This document shows positions 1-8,918 of a stretch of DNA of 64,000 bases, one piece after another (the stretch's first letter is position 1; every line of letters begins with the position of its first letter). Both the position numbers and the translations under genes were made by a program. Origin of the DNA: Marinicella sediminis (lineage in GTDB: Bacteria > Pseudomonadota > Gammaproteobacteria > Xanthomonadales > Marinicellaceae); assembly GCF_002000055.1 (NCBI RefSeq), contig NZ_MVBD01000006.1, positions 124,001 through 188,000 on the forward strand, written 5' to 3'. The notes beneath the pieces were generated by a model. It saw nothing but the letters and a program-made list of their open reading frames with translations, was not told the origin of the DNA and ran no database searches.

Positions 1-959
1 ACAGCATCAATGAGGACACCCTCTATGACACCGATGCCGAACAGGGTGATGAAACCAATGAGGAAGAAACCGCTGGCACCAACTTCATCGATGACGGTCC
101 CTGGCTGGCTGTGTTGATCATTCCTATGCTGGCATTGCTCTACCGGCGTGGACTGCTGATGGTGTTGTGCCTGGGCTTTATGCTCAACACCCCTGAAGTC
201 CATGCCTGGTCGTGGGATGACTTGTGGCTGAATGAAGATCAACAGGCATTCCGACAATTGGAAAAATCGCCTGAACAGGCCTATGCGCAAGCCCAAAGCA
301 CCGATCTGAAAGCCGCTGCCGCCTATAAAAAAGGCGATTACAAGACTGCCACACAATTGTACCCAGAACAGGGACAAACACTGGCCGATCATTACAACCG
401 GGGCAATGCCCTGGCTCAAGCCGGTGAGCTGGAAGATGCCATCGACAGTTATAACCAGGCCCTGACTTTCGACCCTGAAGATGCCGACACCCTATACAAC
501 AAACAGATCGTTGAGCAGGCACTTGAGCAACAGCAACAGCAACAGCAACAACAGCAAAATCAGGATCAGCAAAACCAGGACAGCGAGTCCAGTGAGTCTG
601 AAGAACAACAATCGCAGGAACAGCAACAAAGCAGCGAACAGGAACAACAGGAACAACAACAGCAGGCACAAAAAGATCAGCAATCAGAAGCCAGTGAAGG
701 AGACAGCGAATCTCCTGAAGAAAGTGCTGATCAACAACAGCAGACTGCTGAACAAAGCAATGAACAACCTGCTGAAGAAATTGAGTTAACCCCTGAAGAA
801 ATGGCCCTCGATGCCGAAGAAAAACAGGCCATGGAACAATGGCTGAGAAGAATCAAAGATGATCCGGGCGGCTTATTACGCAGAAAATTTTTATACCAAT
901 ACCACAAACGAAATCAAGACGGTGAAAGCTATGACAATCAAACCACTGAAGACTGGTGA
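1..959 (+). CDS. BatB/BatC-type VWA-TPR protein, C-terminal part
   Basis: The frame is open from the first base, so the 5' end lies outside the window; the GTG at 111 is internal. Near the start an acidic stretch leads into PWLAVLIIPMLALLYRRG, a hydrophobic segment ending in arginines of the kind that closes the membrane part of VWA (BatB) proteins. A second hydrophobic segment, the TPR-like portion (YKKGDYKTA, YNRGNALAQAGELEDAIDSY) and a long Gln/Glu/Ser-rich tail follow. Bat proteins are inner-membrane/periplasmic components of aerotolerance-type operons beside MoxR ATPases. The BatD-like gene directly downstream supports this. The VWA domain itself is not visible, so the BatB-BatC fusion is inferred from the remaining part and the neighbour. 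Confidence 0.8.
   Translation, partial: SINEDTLYDTDAEQGDETNEEETAGTNFIDDGPWLAVLIIPMLALLYRRGLLMVLCLGFMLNTPEVHAWSWDDLWLNEDQQAFRQLEKSPEQAYAQAQSTDLKAAAAYKKGDYKTATQLYPEQGQTLADHYNRGNALAQAGELEDAIDSYNQALTFDPEDADTLYNKQIVEQALEQQQQQQQQQQNQDQQNQDSESSESEEQQSQEQQQSSEQEQQEQQQQAQKDQQSEASEGDSESPEESADQQQQTAEQSNEQPAEEIELTPEEMALDAEEKQAMEQWLRRIKDDPGGLLRRKFLYQYHKRNQDGESYDNQTTEDW
528..765 (+). repeat. CAA/CAG low-complexity tract coding polyglutamine
   Basis: An uninterrupted run of ten Gln codons (alternating CAA and CAG) starts at 528. It is followed by about 200 bases in which Gln, Glu and Ser codons dominate. The hexanucleotide-like CAACAG repetition could slip during replication. It encodes the disordered tail of the TPR protein. 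The open frames seen here on the other strand and in other frames are by-products of this composition. Confidence 0.85.
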
Positions 960-963
960 TTCC

Positions 964-2628
964 ATGACAGCAGAACGGTTTTTTACCGGCTTGCTGCTGC
1001 TGTTCATGTGGCTACTCTCCAGTCAGGCACAGGCAGAAATCAAAGCTGCTGTTGATCGGCCAACCCTGTATTTTGGAGAATCATTGACATTAACCATCAC
1101 GTCAGACCAAAACACCAATACTCAACCCGACTTTACGCTACTGGATGCGGTGTTTCATGTGGGTCAGACTGGCAAATCATCATCCACCCAGATCATCAAT
1201 GGCGAAATGTCCACCCAGACCCAGTGGCAGGTTCTGCTGGTACCCAAATCCATGGGAAGTCACATCATTCCACCGATTGAGGTCGATGGTGAACGCACAG
1301 ATCCGATTAAAATCACGGTCAACAAACCAGACCCCAACGCCCAGGCCAAAGGCGATATATTCATTGAAATCGAAACCAATAAAGAAAGTGCTTTTGTGCA
1401 GGAAGAAATCATCCTGACCGTACGCCTTTTGTACGCCATCGCTCTGAAAAATGGCGCCTTGTCAGAACCTGGTGGTGATGGTGTAATTGTTCAGCAGATC
1501 AACAAAGGTGCCAATTACACCACCCAAAGGGATGGTAAAACCTATCAGGTACTGGAAAGAAAATACGCCATATTTGCCGAAAACAGTGGCCGCTTAACGC
1601 TCAACCCATTGGTTTTTGAAGGCGAGGTAACCGATAATTCACGCCGCTCTTTTGGGATGTTTCAACGGGGACGCCCCATTCGCCAGGTTTCAGAAATACG
1701 GGAACTTGACATCAAACAAATCCCGCAGTCCTTTATTGGCCAGGACTGGATTCCTGCCAAACAGCTCAACCTCACCCAAAGCTGGTCTCAGGACAAGCCA
1801 TATCAAGTAGGCGAACCCATTACCAGAACGATCACCCTGGCAGCTCATGGCCTGTCAGAAACCCAACTACCTGAGCTGCAAATACCTACACTGAACGGCG
1901 CCAAAGTGTACCAGGATAAAACCGACACCATGACCCGCACTGACGGCAAACAGTTGATTGCCACCAAGGTCATCAAATATGCAGTCATTCCAACCTCAGA
2001 GGGGCCACTGGACATACCAGCCCTTGAACTGGCTTGGTATGACACCATCAACCAACAACCACGCACGACCACCATTCCAGCGAGTCAACTGGACATTGAA
2101 GCCGCAACGGGTGGATTGAACGAGGCACCCCAGGCTTTCAATTTTCAACCTAACAAACCACCTGTTACTCTGGCTGAACCAGTCAATGAACCCCTCTCTG
2201 AAGGCAACCCAGCCCATTCAATCTGGCAATACACCACGTATGCACTGGCCCTGTTATGGGCCATCACCCTGGTGTTGCTGTTCAAGAAGAAATCGGCTCC
2301 TCAGGTCAACACACCAACGACTGAGCCGCAAATCAGTTCCGCACACCTGAAACGCCTGAAAAGCCTGGATCCAACGGAACTCCAGCAGGCATTGGTCGAT
2401 ACCTGGAATCACCGCAACAATCAATCAGTGACCAACCTCAGTCAGATCGATCACCAATTGGCAGATGAAGATTTGCGTCAGGCCCTCACTGATTTACAGC
2501 TCAGCCTGTACCGTCAGCAAGGCGAGCTGAAGCCTTTCAATTGGGCACAAGCAATCAACAAGGGGCGCTATGTCCCAGCCCAACCACAAACCAGTAAATC
2601 CGAAGGGCTGCCGGGACTTTATGAATAA
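964..2628 (+). CDS. batD: BatD-like protein (oxygen tolerance family)
   Basis: This is a secreted, membrane-anchored protein of the BatD family. From ATG 964 it has a clean signal peptide (MTAERFF, hydrophobic core, AQA) followed by EIKAAVDRPTLYFGESLTLTI, the beta-rich start typical of BatD. Several Ig-like repeats follow, then one transmembrane helix near residues 430-450 (YALALLWAITLVLLF) and a cytoplasmic tail. ATG 931 and an upstream start at 859 are in frame. I prefer 964 because it begins just 4 bases after the preceding stop and gives the best signal peptide; 931 is also reasonable. It is probably co-transcribed with the VWA-TPR gene. BatD proteins are thought to work with BatA/BatB in the envelope; the mechanism is not established. 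Confidence 0.85.
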   Translation: MTAERFFTGLLLLFMWLLSSQAQAEIKAAVDRPTLYFGESLTLTITSDQNTNTQPDFTLLDAVFHVGQTGKSSSTQIINGEMSTQTQWQVLLVPKSMGSHIIPPIEVDGERTDPIKITVNKPDPNAQAKGDIFIEIETNKESAFVQEEIILTVRLLYAIALKNGALSEPGGDGVIVQQINKGANYTTQRDGKTYQVLERKYAIFAENSGRLTLNPLVFEGEVTDNSRRSFGMFQRGRPIRQVSEIRELDIKQIPQSFIGQDWIPAKQLNLTQSWSQDKPYQVGEPITRTITLAAHGLSETQLPELQIPTLNGAKVYQDKTDTMTRTDGKQLIATKVIKYAVIPTSEGPLDIPALELAWYDTINQQPRTTTIPASQLDIEAATGGLNEAPQAFNFQPNKPPVTLAEPVNEPLSEGNPAHSIWQYTTYALALLWAITLVLLFKKKSAPQVNTPTTEPQISSAHLKRLKSLDPTELQQALVDTWNHRNNQSVTNLSQIDHQLADEDLRQALTDLQLSLYRQQGELKPFNWAQAINKGRYVPAQPQTSKSEGLPGLYE

Positions 2629-2698
2629 CCACCATGTGGTTTGGCTTTCCGGCCCACTGGTTGTAAAATAGCGACTTTCATCAATTGCAAAGACCACC

Positions 2699-3418
2699 AT
2701 GGGAAGAGCTTATCAGAACCGCAAAGAATCGATGGCCAAAACATCGGACGCCAATGCCAGGATTTACAGTAAATTCAGCCGTGAGATTTATGTGTGTGCC
2801 AAATCAGGAGGCTCCGATCCTGATGGCAACCTGGCGCTGAGGAGTTTACTGGACCGTGCCAAAAAAGCCCAGGTGCCTGCCCATGTCATCAAAAACGCTC
2901 TGGATAAATCTGAAGGCGTGGGTGGTGAAGACTTTGCGGTCGCCAGATACGAAGGTTACGGCCCTGGTGGCTGCATGGTGATTGTGGACTGTCTGACTGA
3001 CAACCCCAACCGTACTTTCGGAGATGTGCGCCTGTGTTTCACCAAAACAGACAGTAAAATTGGCACCCAGGGCACAGTGATGCACATGTTCGATCATGCC
3101 GCCATTCTGGTTTTTGAGGGGGAGGACGAAGACACTGCATTGGAAATTCTGATGGAAGCTGATGTGGATGTCACCGACATTGAATTTGACGCCGGTAAAG
3201 TCACGGTGTTTACCCCACATACCGAGTATTTCAAAGCCAAACAAGCTTTGCTGGACGGCCTTGGTGAAATTGAGTTTGAAGTGGATGAGATTCAGTTTGT
3301 GCCCCAATCCACCACCCAGTTAAGCGCAGACAGTGTACCTGACTTTGAAAAATTCATCGGTATGCTGGATGAACTGGACGACGTTCAAAACGTTTATCAC
3401 AACGCAGAACTACCCTGA
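2699..3418 (+). CDS. yeeN: YeeN/YebC family transcriptional regulator-like protein
   Basis: A 239-residue protein beginning [20 protein letters not shown] and continuing [10 protein letters not shown], which matches the YeeN branch of the YebC/PmpR/TACO1 family rather than YebC itself (MAGHSKW...). Three domains are expected: an N-terminal helical domain, then two alpha/beta domains ([19 protein letters not shown] is the conserved central segment). Family members bind DNA as regulators or act on ribosomes stalled at proline runs; which applies here cannot be told. Its stop codon directly abuts the stop of the convergent amidotransferase gene, with no spacer. Confidence 0.9.
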   Translation: MGRAYQNRKESMAKTSDANARIYSKFSREIYVCAKSGGSDPDGNLALRSLLDRAKKAQVPAHVIKNALDKSEGVGGEDFAVARYEGYGPGGCMVIVDCLTDNPNRTFGDVRLCFTKTDSKIGTQGTVMHMFDHAAILVFEGEDEDTALEILMEADVDVTDIEFDAGKVTVFTPHTEYFKAKQALLDGLGEIEFEVDEIQFVPQSTTQLSADSVPDFEKFIGMLDELDDVQNVYHNAELP

Positions 3419-4141
3419 TCAATCCCGCTGAAAGGTTTTGGCCAGCTCAGCAAACCTGGCGAGTATAGAACTGGCTTCATGGCAGGGCAGCAAATCCCGC
3501 TGCATGGCATCAGGGTCGAAACCCTCGTGGCGCAGATCTGTGGCACGCTCATTGATGTACGCTGACATGATTTCAGGCCTCCATTCCGGGTGAAACTGCA
3601 ATCCCCAAACGCGATCGCCCCATCGAAACGCATGATTCAGGTCTGCGGCCGTCGTCCCGAGCCTGACTGCAGACTCTGGTAATTGGGTGACCACCTGTTG
3701 ATGTGAAACCAGGGTGTTGATGTGTGGCTGCAGAGGGCCGAGTAAATCGTCTTCAACACCTGCCGCTGTGAGTTCACAGCGGGCCAGTCCCATGTGTCGG
3801 CCGGCCTGATTGAAAGCCACCTGGCCACCCAGCAGATCAGCCAGTAACTGATGACCAAAACAGACGCCCAAAACAGCTGTACCAGCTGTGATGGCTTGTT
3901 CCAGCCAATTCTGCGTTTGCTTCATCCATTGTGACTGTTCAGTAACCATTGAAGCTGATCCGGTGATCACAACTCCGCTCAACGCAGATAACGGCGCTTG
4001 TGGCAATGACTGGTTTTTATGCACATCAACCACCAGCACATCATGTTGGTCAATGTGCAGGCCACTGATGAACCAATCCGCGAAAGAACCAAATTTTTGG
4101 GCCAGAGGCAAGGGGTCTCCGGTCTGCACGATGACGAACAT
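3419..4141 (-). CDS. Class I glutamine amidotransferase (GMP synthase-like)
   Basis: A 240-residue stand-alone type 1 glutamine amidotransferase. The nucleophile motif is GVCFGHQLLADLLGG (Cys in GVCFGHQ) and the His-Glu pair is in LQFHPEW. Such proteins release ammonia from glutamine or act as gamma-glutamyl hydrolases/peptidases. With no synthetase domain, the substrate is unknown. It is the last gene of the tight minus-strand operon, 2 bases after the GspE-like gene, and converges stop-to-stop with the yeeN-like gene. Confidence 0.88.
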   Translation of the reverse strand: MFVIVQTGDPLPLAQKFGSFADWFISGLHIDQHDVLVVDVHKNQSLPQAPLSALSGVVITGSASMVTEQSQWMKQTQNWLEQAITAGTAVLGVCFGHQLLADLLGGQVAFNQAGRHMGLARCELTAAGVEDDLLGPLQPHINTLVSHQQVVTQLPESAVRLGTTAADLNHAFRWGDRVWGLQFHPEWRPEIMSAYINERATDLRHEGFDPDAMQRDLLPCHEASSILARFAELAKTFQRD

Positions 4142-4143
4142 GA

Positions 4144-5913
4144 TCAGTGAAAATCAGGTGGTGCCAGCCTCATGGCTTCCTCAAGCGAAGTGGTTCCGGC
4201 TTTGAGTAACTGGGCGATGGCAATGCGTAAAGGTAACATACCTTGCTGATAGGCCATGGCGCTGACTTTTTCAGAGGGCACATCATTTTTAATTAATTTA
4301 CGAATGTCGTTGCTGATGGGCATCATCTCGAAAACACCCTGCCGACCATGGTATCCAGTGTTGCGACATTCATCACAACCCACCGGTTCAAACAATTCCA
4401 CAGGTGGCTGGATATCAAATGGATGAACCATGGAAACCCATTTTTCTGCATCGACTTTTGCCGGACTTTTACAGTGCGGACACAACAAGCGAATCAACCG
4501 CTGTGCCAAAACCCCGGCCAGGGTGCTGCGTAACAGGTAATCAGGCACACCCAGGTCAAGCAATCGATTGATGCTCGATGGTGCGTCGTTGGTATGCAGG
4601 GTGGAGAGAACCAGGTGTCCGGTCAGTGATGCCTGGACAGCCATTTGGGCTGTTTCCAGATCACGGATCTCACCAATCATGATGATGTCCGGATCTTGTC
4701 TCATCAGGGTTCTGACACCAGATGCAAACTGCAGTCCGATTTTGGGATTAACCTGCATTTGGTTCAACACCGGATCAACCATCTCAATCGGATCTTCAAC
4801 TGTGGACACGTTGACATCCGGTGTGGCCAGTTTTTTCAGGGTGGAATACAGTGTTGTGGTTTTACCTGAACCTGTGGGTCCGGTCACCAATACGATACCG
4901 TGCGGCCGGTTGATTAACTGTTTCCAGCTCTCTGCTTCAGTGGCCGAAAAACCCAGGTCCTGATAATTAACCACCACGGCATCCGGATCAAAAATCCGCA
5001 TGACACATTTTTCACCAAACGTGGTGGGCATGGTAGATACCCTGAGTTCAATTTCCCGGTTGCCCTGGGAAAGGGTTTTAATCCGCCCATCCTGTGGCCG
5101 GCGTTTTTCAGCCACATCGATGCGTGACAGTATTTTTATCCGGCTGGTCACTGCGGCCATGACCATAGGTGGCAGGTCGTATACCTTGAGTAATTTGCCG
5201 TCAATCCGGAATCTCACCAGACCATTTTCACGCTTGGGTTCCAGATGGATGTCACTGGCCCGCTGATCAAAAGCATATTGCAACAACCAGTCAACCAGGC
5301 CAATGACATGCTGATCATCGGCATTGATGTCCTTGTTGGAACCCAACTTGACCAGTTGTTCCAGGTTAAGTATGGGATCAGCAATTTTGCCCTTGTGCCT
5401 TCTTTTGGCACTTTGTACTTGTTTATTAACGCCGTAAAACTCGAACAATAACCGTTGAATATCAACAGGGTTGGCATGTACCCGCCTGATGCTTTGTTTG
5501 TGAATTTTCTGGATGTCGCTGACCCAAACACTGTTGTTTGGATCGGCCACAGCAATGATGATTTCTTTTTTATTCACTTCGACAGGCAAAATCTGATGCT
5601 GCCTGGCATAGGCCTGTGAAATGACCTGAGTTACCTGGTTGACATTGATTTTGGTGGGGTCAATTTTCAGGTAATCCATGTCATGCATTTTTGCCACCCA
5701 CTGGGTCAGAAACTCCATGGTGATGGGTTTGCCGGTTTTGACATTGGTTAACTTGTTGTCAATGATGGCAATGTAAGGATGAACTGAAGCCGATGTCACG
5801 GTCGATTTTTCCAACAACCTGGCAAACTCTTTTTGCGTAATTATTTTGGCTGTCAACCATTGTTTGGCAATGGTTGCCATGAGGTTGTTTTTAATCGTGC
5901 TGGTTGCTGTCAT
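4144..5913 (-). CDS. GspE/PilB family secretion or pilus assembly ATPase
   Basis: A 589-residue type II secretion/type IV pilus ATPase. The order is an N-terminal GspE-N-like domain (about 1-160), then DQRASDIHLEP and IDGKLLKVYDLP, Walker A GPTGSGKTTT, Asp box STVEDPIE, Walker B-type IIMIGEIRDLETAQ, His box LTGHLVLSTLHTNDA, and a tetracysteine zinc site (CPHC...CDEC). It should hydrolyse ATP at the inner membrane to drive pseudopilus/pilus or a secretion piston. No other gsp/pil gene lies nearby, so it is an orphan here. The 5913 start overlaps the upstream ATPase gene by 23 bases. An in-frame ATG at 5880 would leave a 10-base gap and is a real alternative. Confidence 0.9.
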   Translation of the reverse strand: MTATSTIKNNLMATIAKQWLTAKIITQKEFARLLEKSTVTSASVHPYIAIIDNKLTNVKTGKPITMEFLTQWVAKMHDMDYLKIDPTKINVNQVTQVISQAYARQHQILPVEVNKKEIIIAVADPNNSVWVSDIQKIHKQSIRRVHANPVDIQRLLFEFYGVNKQVQSAKRRHKGKIADPILNLEQLVKLGSNKDINADDQHVIGLVDWLLQYAFDQRASDIHLEPKRENGLVRFRIDGKLLKVYDLPPMVMAAVTSRIKILSRIDVAEKRRPQDGRIKTLSQGNREIELRVSTMPTTFGEKCVMRIFDPDAVVVNYQDLGFSATEAESWKQLINRPHGIVLVTGPTGSGKTTTLYSTLKKLATPDVNVSTVEDPIEMVDPVLNQMQVNPKIGLQFASGVRTLMRQDPDIIMIGEIRDLETAQMAVQASLTGHLVLSTLHTNDAPSSINRLLDLGVPDYLLRSTLAGVLAQRLIRLLCPHCKSPAKVDAEKWVSMVHPFDIQPPVELFEPVGCDECRNTGYHGRQGVFEMMPISNDIRKLIKNDVPSEKVSAMAYQQGMLPLRIAIAQLLKAGTTSLEEAMRLAPPDFH

Positions 5914-6601
5914 TGAATAGCTTTTGCAGGTTGTGTTCAGTTAACATTGTAGCTGAACTGCCACTGAGATAACAATCATTCTCGAGGATCATCAATACGT
6001 GAGAACAATGGGTTTTGACCACCTCAATGTCATGGCAAACCATGATCACGGCATGATCCTGACTGTATTCTGTGAACAGCTGCATGATGTTTCTGCGGTG
6101 CACCAGATCAAGGTGGTTCAGTGGCTCATCCAACAGTAAATAGTCGGATTGCTGTGCCAGACAGGTGGCTATTTCAACTTTTCGTCGTTCACCACCGGAT
6201 AATTTCAGGATTGATTTATCCCGGACCGTTTCCAGACCACACCGGTGAATCATTTCATCAGTCAACTGCTGGTCTTGTTGGCGGGTACTGGGCCATGGGT
6301 ATCGCCCCATGGCAACCGCTTCAGTCACCGATACAGTCAGTGAAGCCTCCTGTTCCTGCAACAACAAACTGATCTTACGGGCTCGCGACAGCGGGTCCAG
6401 TTGATTCAATGGCTGACCGTCAACCGCGACTGTTCCGGATTGGATTGTTTGTACCCCTGCCAAGGCATGTAGCAGGGTTGTTTTGCCCGCTCCATTGCGG
6501 CCGATGATGGCCCAGAATTCACCCGGACCAAAGGCGCAGTTCAGCTGGTTAATCACCGTCTGATCATCTTGTCTGAGCACCAATTGTTCAGTACATAGCA
6601 T
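5891..6601 (-). CDS. ABC transporter ATP-binding protein (FecE/BtuD/HemV type)
   Basis: The ATPase subunit of an iron-siderophore/haem/cobalamin-type importer. It shows Walker A GRNGAGKTTL, signature LSGGERRKVEIA, Walker B YLLLDEPLNHLD and the H-loop VCHD. The chosen ATG at 6601 overlaps the permease stop by one base (TGATG) and is preceded by GGAAG at good distance. A longer start at 6622 is in frame but would extend into the permease gene. Together with the FecCD permease it forms the membrane core. No periplasmic binding protein gene is in the window, so the substrate is not determined. Confidence 0.88.
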   Translation of the reverse strand: MLCTEQLVLRQDDQTVINQLNCAFGPGEFWAIIGRNGAGKTTLLHALAGVQTIQSGTVAVDGQPLNQLDPLSRARKISLLLQEQEASLTVSVTEAVAMGRYPWPSTRQQDQQLTDEMIHRCGLETVRDKSILKLSGGERRKVEIATCLAQQSDYLLLDEPLNHLDLVHRRNIMQLFTEYSQDHAVIMVCHDIEVVKTHCSHVLMILENDCYLSGSSATMLTEHNLQKLFNDSNQHD

Positions 6602-7563
6602 CAGACCTTCCTGTTCAACCATAAAAACACCGGAACACCAATGATCGCTGTGAACACACCCACTGGCAATTGCACCGGACTCAGCACGGTTCGTGCCAGG
6701 GTGTCAGCCAACAACAGAAAGCAACCACCCACCAACAGACACATGGGAATCAGATCGCGATGCCGATGGCCTACCAGCATACGCACCAGGTGAGGTATGA
6801 TCAACCCCACAAAACCAATGGTACCCGCCTGAGCAACAGCCATCGAAGTGAGCAGGGCAGTGAGCACAAAAACCCACAAATTCATTTTTTTAACCGCCAC
6901 ACCGGATTTCGCTGCGAACAAATCCCCCCTGGCCAGAACGTCCAGTGAACGGGCATGACGGTACAACCAGACACATGCCAGGAAGCCAAGAACCACCATC
7001 AACAAGCTGGGGCGGGCAAAAGATAAATCACCCATCAACCAAAACATCATCGATTTGATTTGCTGGCCCTGAGCTGTGGATAACACAAAACTGATCACAG
7101 CTGCAAATCCAAAAGCCAATACCACACCGTTTAAAGTGAGTTTATTGGGCCTGAGCTCTCCGAGGTAACTGAGCTTCAGTAACAAAACTGTGGCCAGCAG
7201 GCTGCCCAAAAAACCAGACAGAAACAACCAGGACTGTGACAGACTCAACCCCATCATGATGACCAGCAACTGCACCGTCGCAGCGCCGCCGGAAACGCCC
7301 AGCAAATAAGGGTCAGCAAGGGGGTTTTTTACCAGGTTCTGTATCAATAAACCAGCCACCGATAAACAGGCACCAACCACCACAGCATTGATGACTCTGG
7401 GAAAGCGCAGCTCCCAAACCACAGCGAATTGAGGAGCGTCAGGCTGCCAGAGTTGACTGATGTTTGTGGTTACTGAGCCCACCAGCAATGATCCGGTCAT
7501 CAGCACCAATAACAACACCAGCCAGAACCATATGGAACTGGCCCAGTGATCAGTCAAATCCAC
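6601..7563 (-). CDS. FecCD/BtuC family ABC transporter permease
   Basis: A 320-residue polytopic inner-membrane protein of the FecCD family. It has the typical LRFPRVINAVVVGACLSVAG segment near residue 50, LADPYLLGVSGGA near residue 85, and GTIGFVGLIIPHLVRMLVGH near residue 250 (the ATPase-coupling region). Length is normal. It imports an iron chelate, haem or vitamin B12. It overlaps the ATPase gene by one base and lies 11 bases after the unknown gene upstream. Confidence 0.9.
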   Translation of the reverse strand: MDLTDHWASSIWFWLVLLLVLMTGSLLVGSVTTNISQLWQPDAPQFAVVWELRFPRVINAVVVGACLSVAGLLIQNLVKNPLADPYLLGVSGGAATVQLLVIMMGLSLSQSWLFLSGFLGSLLATVLLLKLSYLGELRPNKLTLNGVVLAFGFAAVISFVLSTAQGQQIKSMMFWLMGDLSFARPSLLMVVLGFLACVWLYRHARSLDVLARGDLFAAKSGVAVKKMNLWVFVLTALLTSMAVAQAGTIGFVGLIIPHLVRMLVGHRHRDLIPMCLLVGGCFLLLADTLARTVLSPVQLPVGVFTAIIGVPVFLWLNRKV

Positions 7564-7574
7564 AAAACAACCCG

Positions 7575-8906
7575 CTAACGACTTGAGGTGGTCATTGATA
7601 TGACGTCTTTGTTGGCCACCGTGATGGTGGCATTACCCCGCATGTACCGTGTAGAAATGGTCAGGTGCGTGGGGCTGATAGAGATCAGTTTGCCAAAAAT
7701 GGGGCGCCCGCGTTTGGTTTTCACCCGGATGTTAAGACCAATGGCCTGTTCCCAGTTATCCACAAATTGTTCATTCTGACTGGTGCCCCCTATTGTTCTT
7801 CTGATGGTTTTCAGCAACTCTCTGGGCTTGTTGGCCTCAGCTTCCTTGCGCGCCGCTTCTCGGTCCTTGGCTTCCATTTCTTCACGCAGGGTTTCCATGT
7901 CCAACTCCAGAAAATCGATGTCATCCAATTCAATGGACTGATATTCATTTTCACCCAGTGCCACCTCAATGTCAGACATGGCCAACATTTGTTGTTGATC
8001 AATGTGAGCAAATTCATAGAGGAATTTGGGCTCCCTGAGTTTAAAAATGGCATTCAACTCAATGTCCTCAGCCAGCGATCGCTGGTACTGATTACTCAAT
8101 ACCTGAGACATTTCCTGTTCTGCATAAACCCTGAGGTATTTTTGGACCTGTTCTGCACTGTTCAGCCGGTAAGCAGCAAAAGAATTGTTGTTGGCGCTGG
8201 CACACATGTCATTGCGTCTTTTGTTGAAGCCCTGATCAACATGGTAGTAATACAGGGTTTCAATGATGGCATCATCAAAAGTGATTCTGGGCACATCACT
8301 GCGCCTGGTCAGCGTTCCGGACCAGACTATGTACCAGTTATTCAGGCTGTCAATGTTAAGGTTAAAATCAATGTGGTAATCATCAATCAGAGAATAAGTG
8401 ACTTCAATGTTGAACGTGGGCTGTTGGGGAAACAGCTGTTTCCATTGTTGTTCAGAGAAAGTGAAGTTGCTGCCATCGGCACAACCAAATGCACCCAGAA
8501 AACCCATCACCATAGGCCAGTATCCGGATCCTCTGACGGTTTCAGAAAAATCCGATGCATTACCAGAAAAAGTGATGTTTTTCAGACTCATGGTGCTGCT
8601 ACCAGGCACATTGTTAACCAATTCTCTGGAACCACTCAGCAACAGCTTTTTGATGTCCGTGTGTACCTGCATGGATTGTATATTGATGGACTGTTGAGCC
8701 CCTTTGGGAGTGAACGACAGGTTGCGGGTGGTGATTTTACCATTCAGTGATGTGCTCACGCCCTGATTGTTCCACTCGCCAAGATGGCTGAGGTGTCCCA
8801 TCAAACCTTCAACAAAAAAAGTACTGTTCTTGTTTATTCGCCAATAGGGAATGGCCACCATGGCCAGGATGATGATGATCAGAATAATCTTGGTTTGGTG
8901 TCTCAT
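7575..8906 (-). CDS. Membrane-anchored protein of unknown function with Sm-like C-terminal segment
   Basis: I do not recognise the family. The 443-residue product starts with a basic residue run and one hydrophobic helix (IILIIIILAMVAIPYW), so most of it should lie in the periplasm. Residues 30-220 are beta-rich. Residues 330-360 form a charged, probably helical/coiled-coil linker rich in Glu, Lys and Arg. The last 50 residues (NIRVKTKRGRPIFGKLISIS, then strands ending TITVANKDVISM) have the strand pattern of a small Sm/SH3-like beta barrel. It lies 12 bases after the phospholipase D gene and 11 before the permease, so it is co-transcribed. A role in envelope or lipid handling is only suggested by the neighbours. 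Confidence 0.7.
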   Translation of the reverse strand: MRHQTKIILIIIILAMVAIPYWRINKNSTFFVEGLMGHLSHLGEWNNQGVSTSLNGKITTRNLSFTPKGAQQSINIQSMQVHTDIKKLLLSGSRELVNNVPGSSTMSLKNITFSGNASDFSETVRGSGYWPMVMGFLGAFGCADGSNFTFSEQQWKQLFPQQPTFNIEVTYSLIDDYHIDFNLNIDSLNNWYIVWSGTLTRRSDVPRITFDDAIIETLYYYHVDQGFNKRRNDMCASANNNSFAAYRLNSAEQVQKYLRVYAEQEMSQVLSNQYQRSLAEDIELNAIFKLREPKFLYEFAHIDQQQMLAMSDIEVALGENEYQSIELDDIDFLELDMETLREEMEAKDREAARKEAEANKPRELLKTIRRTIGGTSQNEQFVDNWEQAIGLNIRVKTKRGRPIFGKLISISPTHLTISTRYMRGNATITVANKDVISMTTSSR

Positions 8907-8918
8907 GAATGTCCTCTG

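Noticed and set aside
184-789. Leucine-rich minus frame and Asn/Ser-rich plus frame at the polyglutamine tract
   Set aside because: Both are by-products of the CAA/CAG repeats read in other frames.
7665-8750. Long plus-strand open frame (361 codons)
   Set aside because: It lies antisense to the unknown membrane protein at 7575-8906, which has a signal-like N-terminus, a good operon position and protein-like composition. The antisense frame has no such features.
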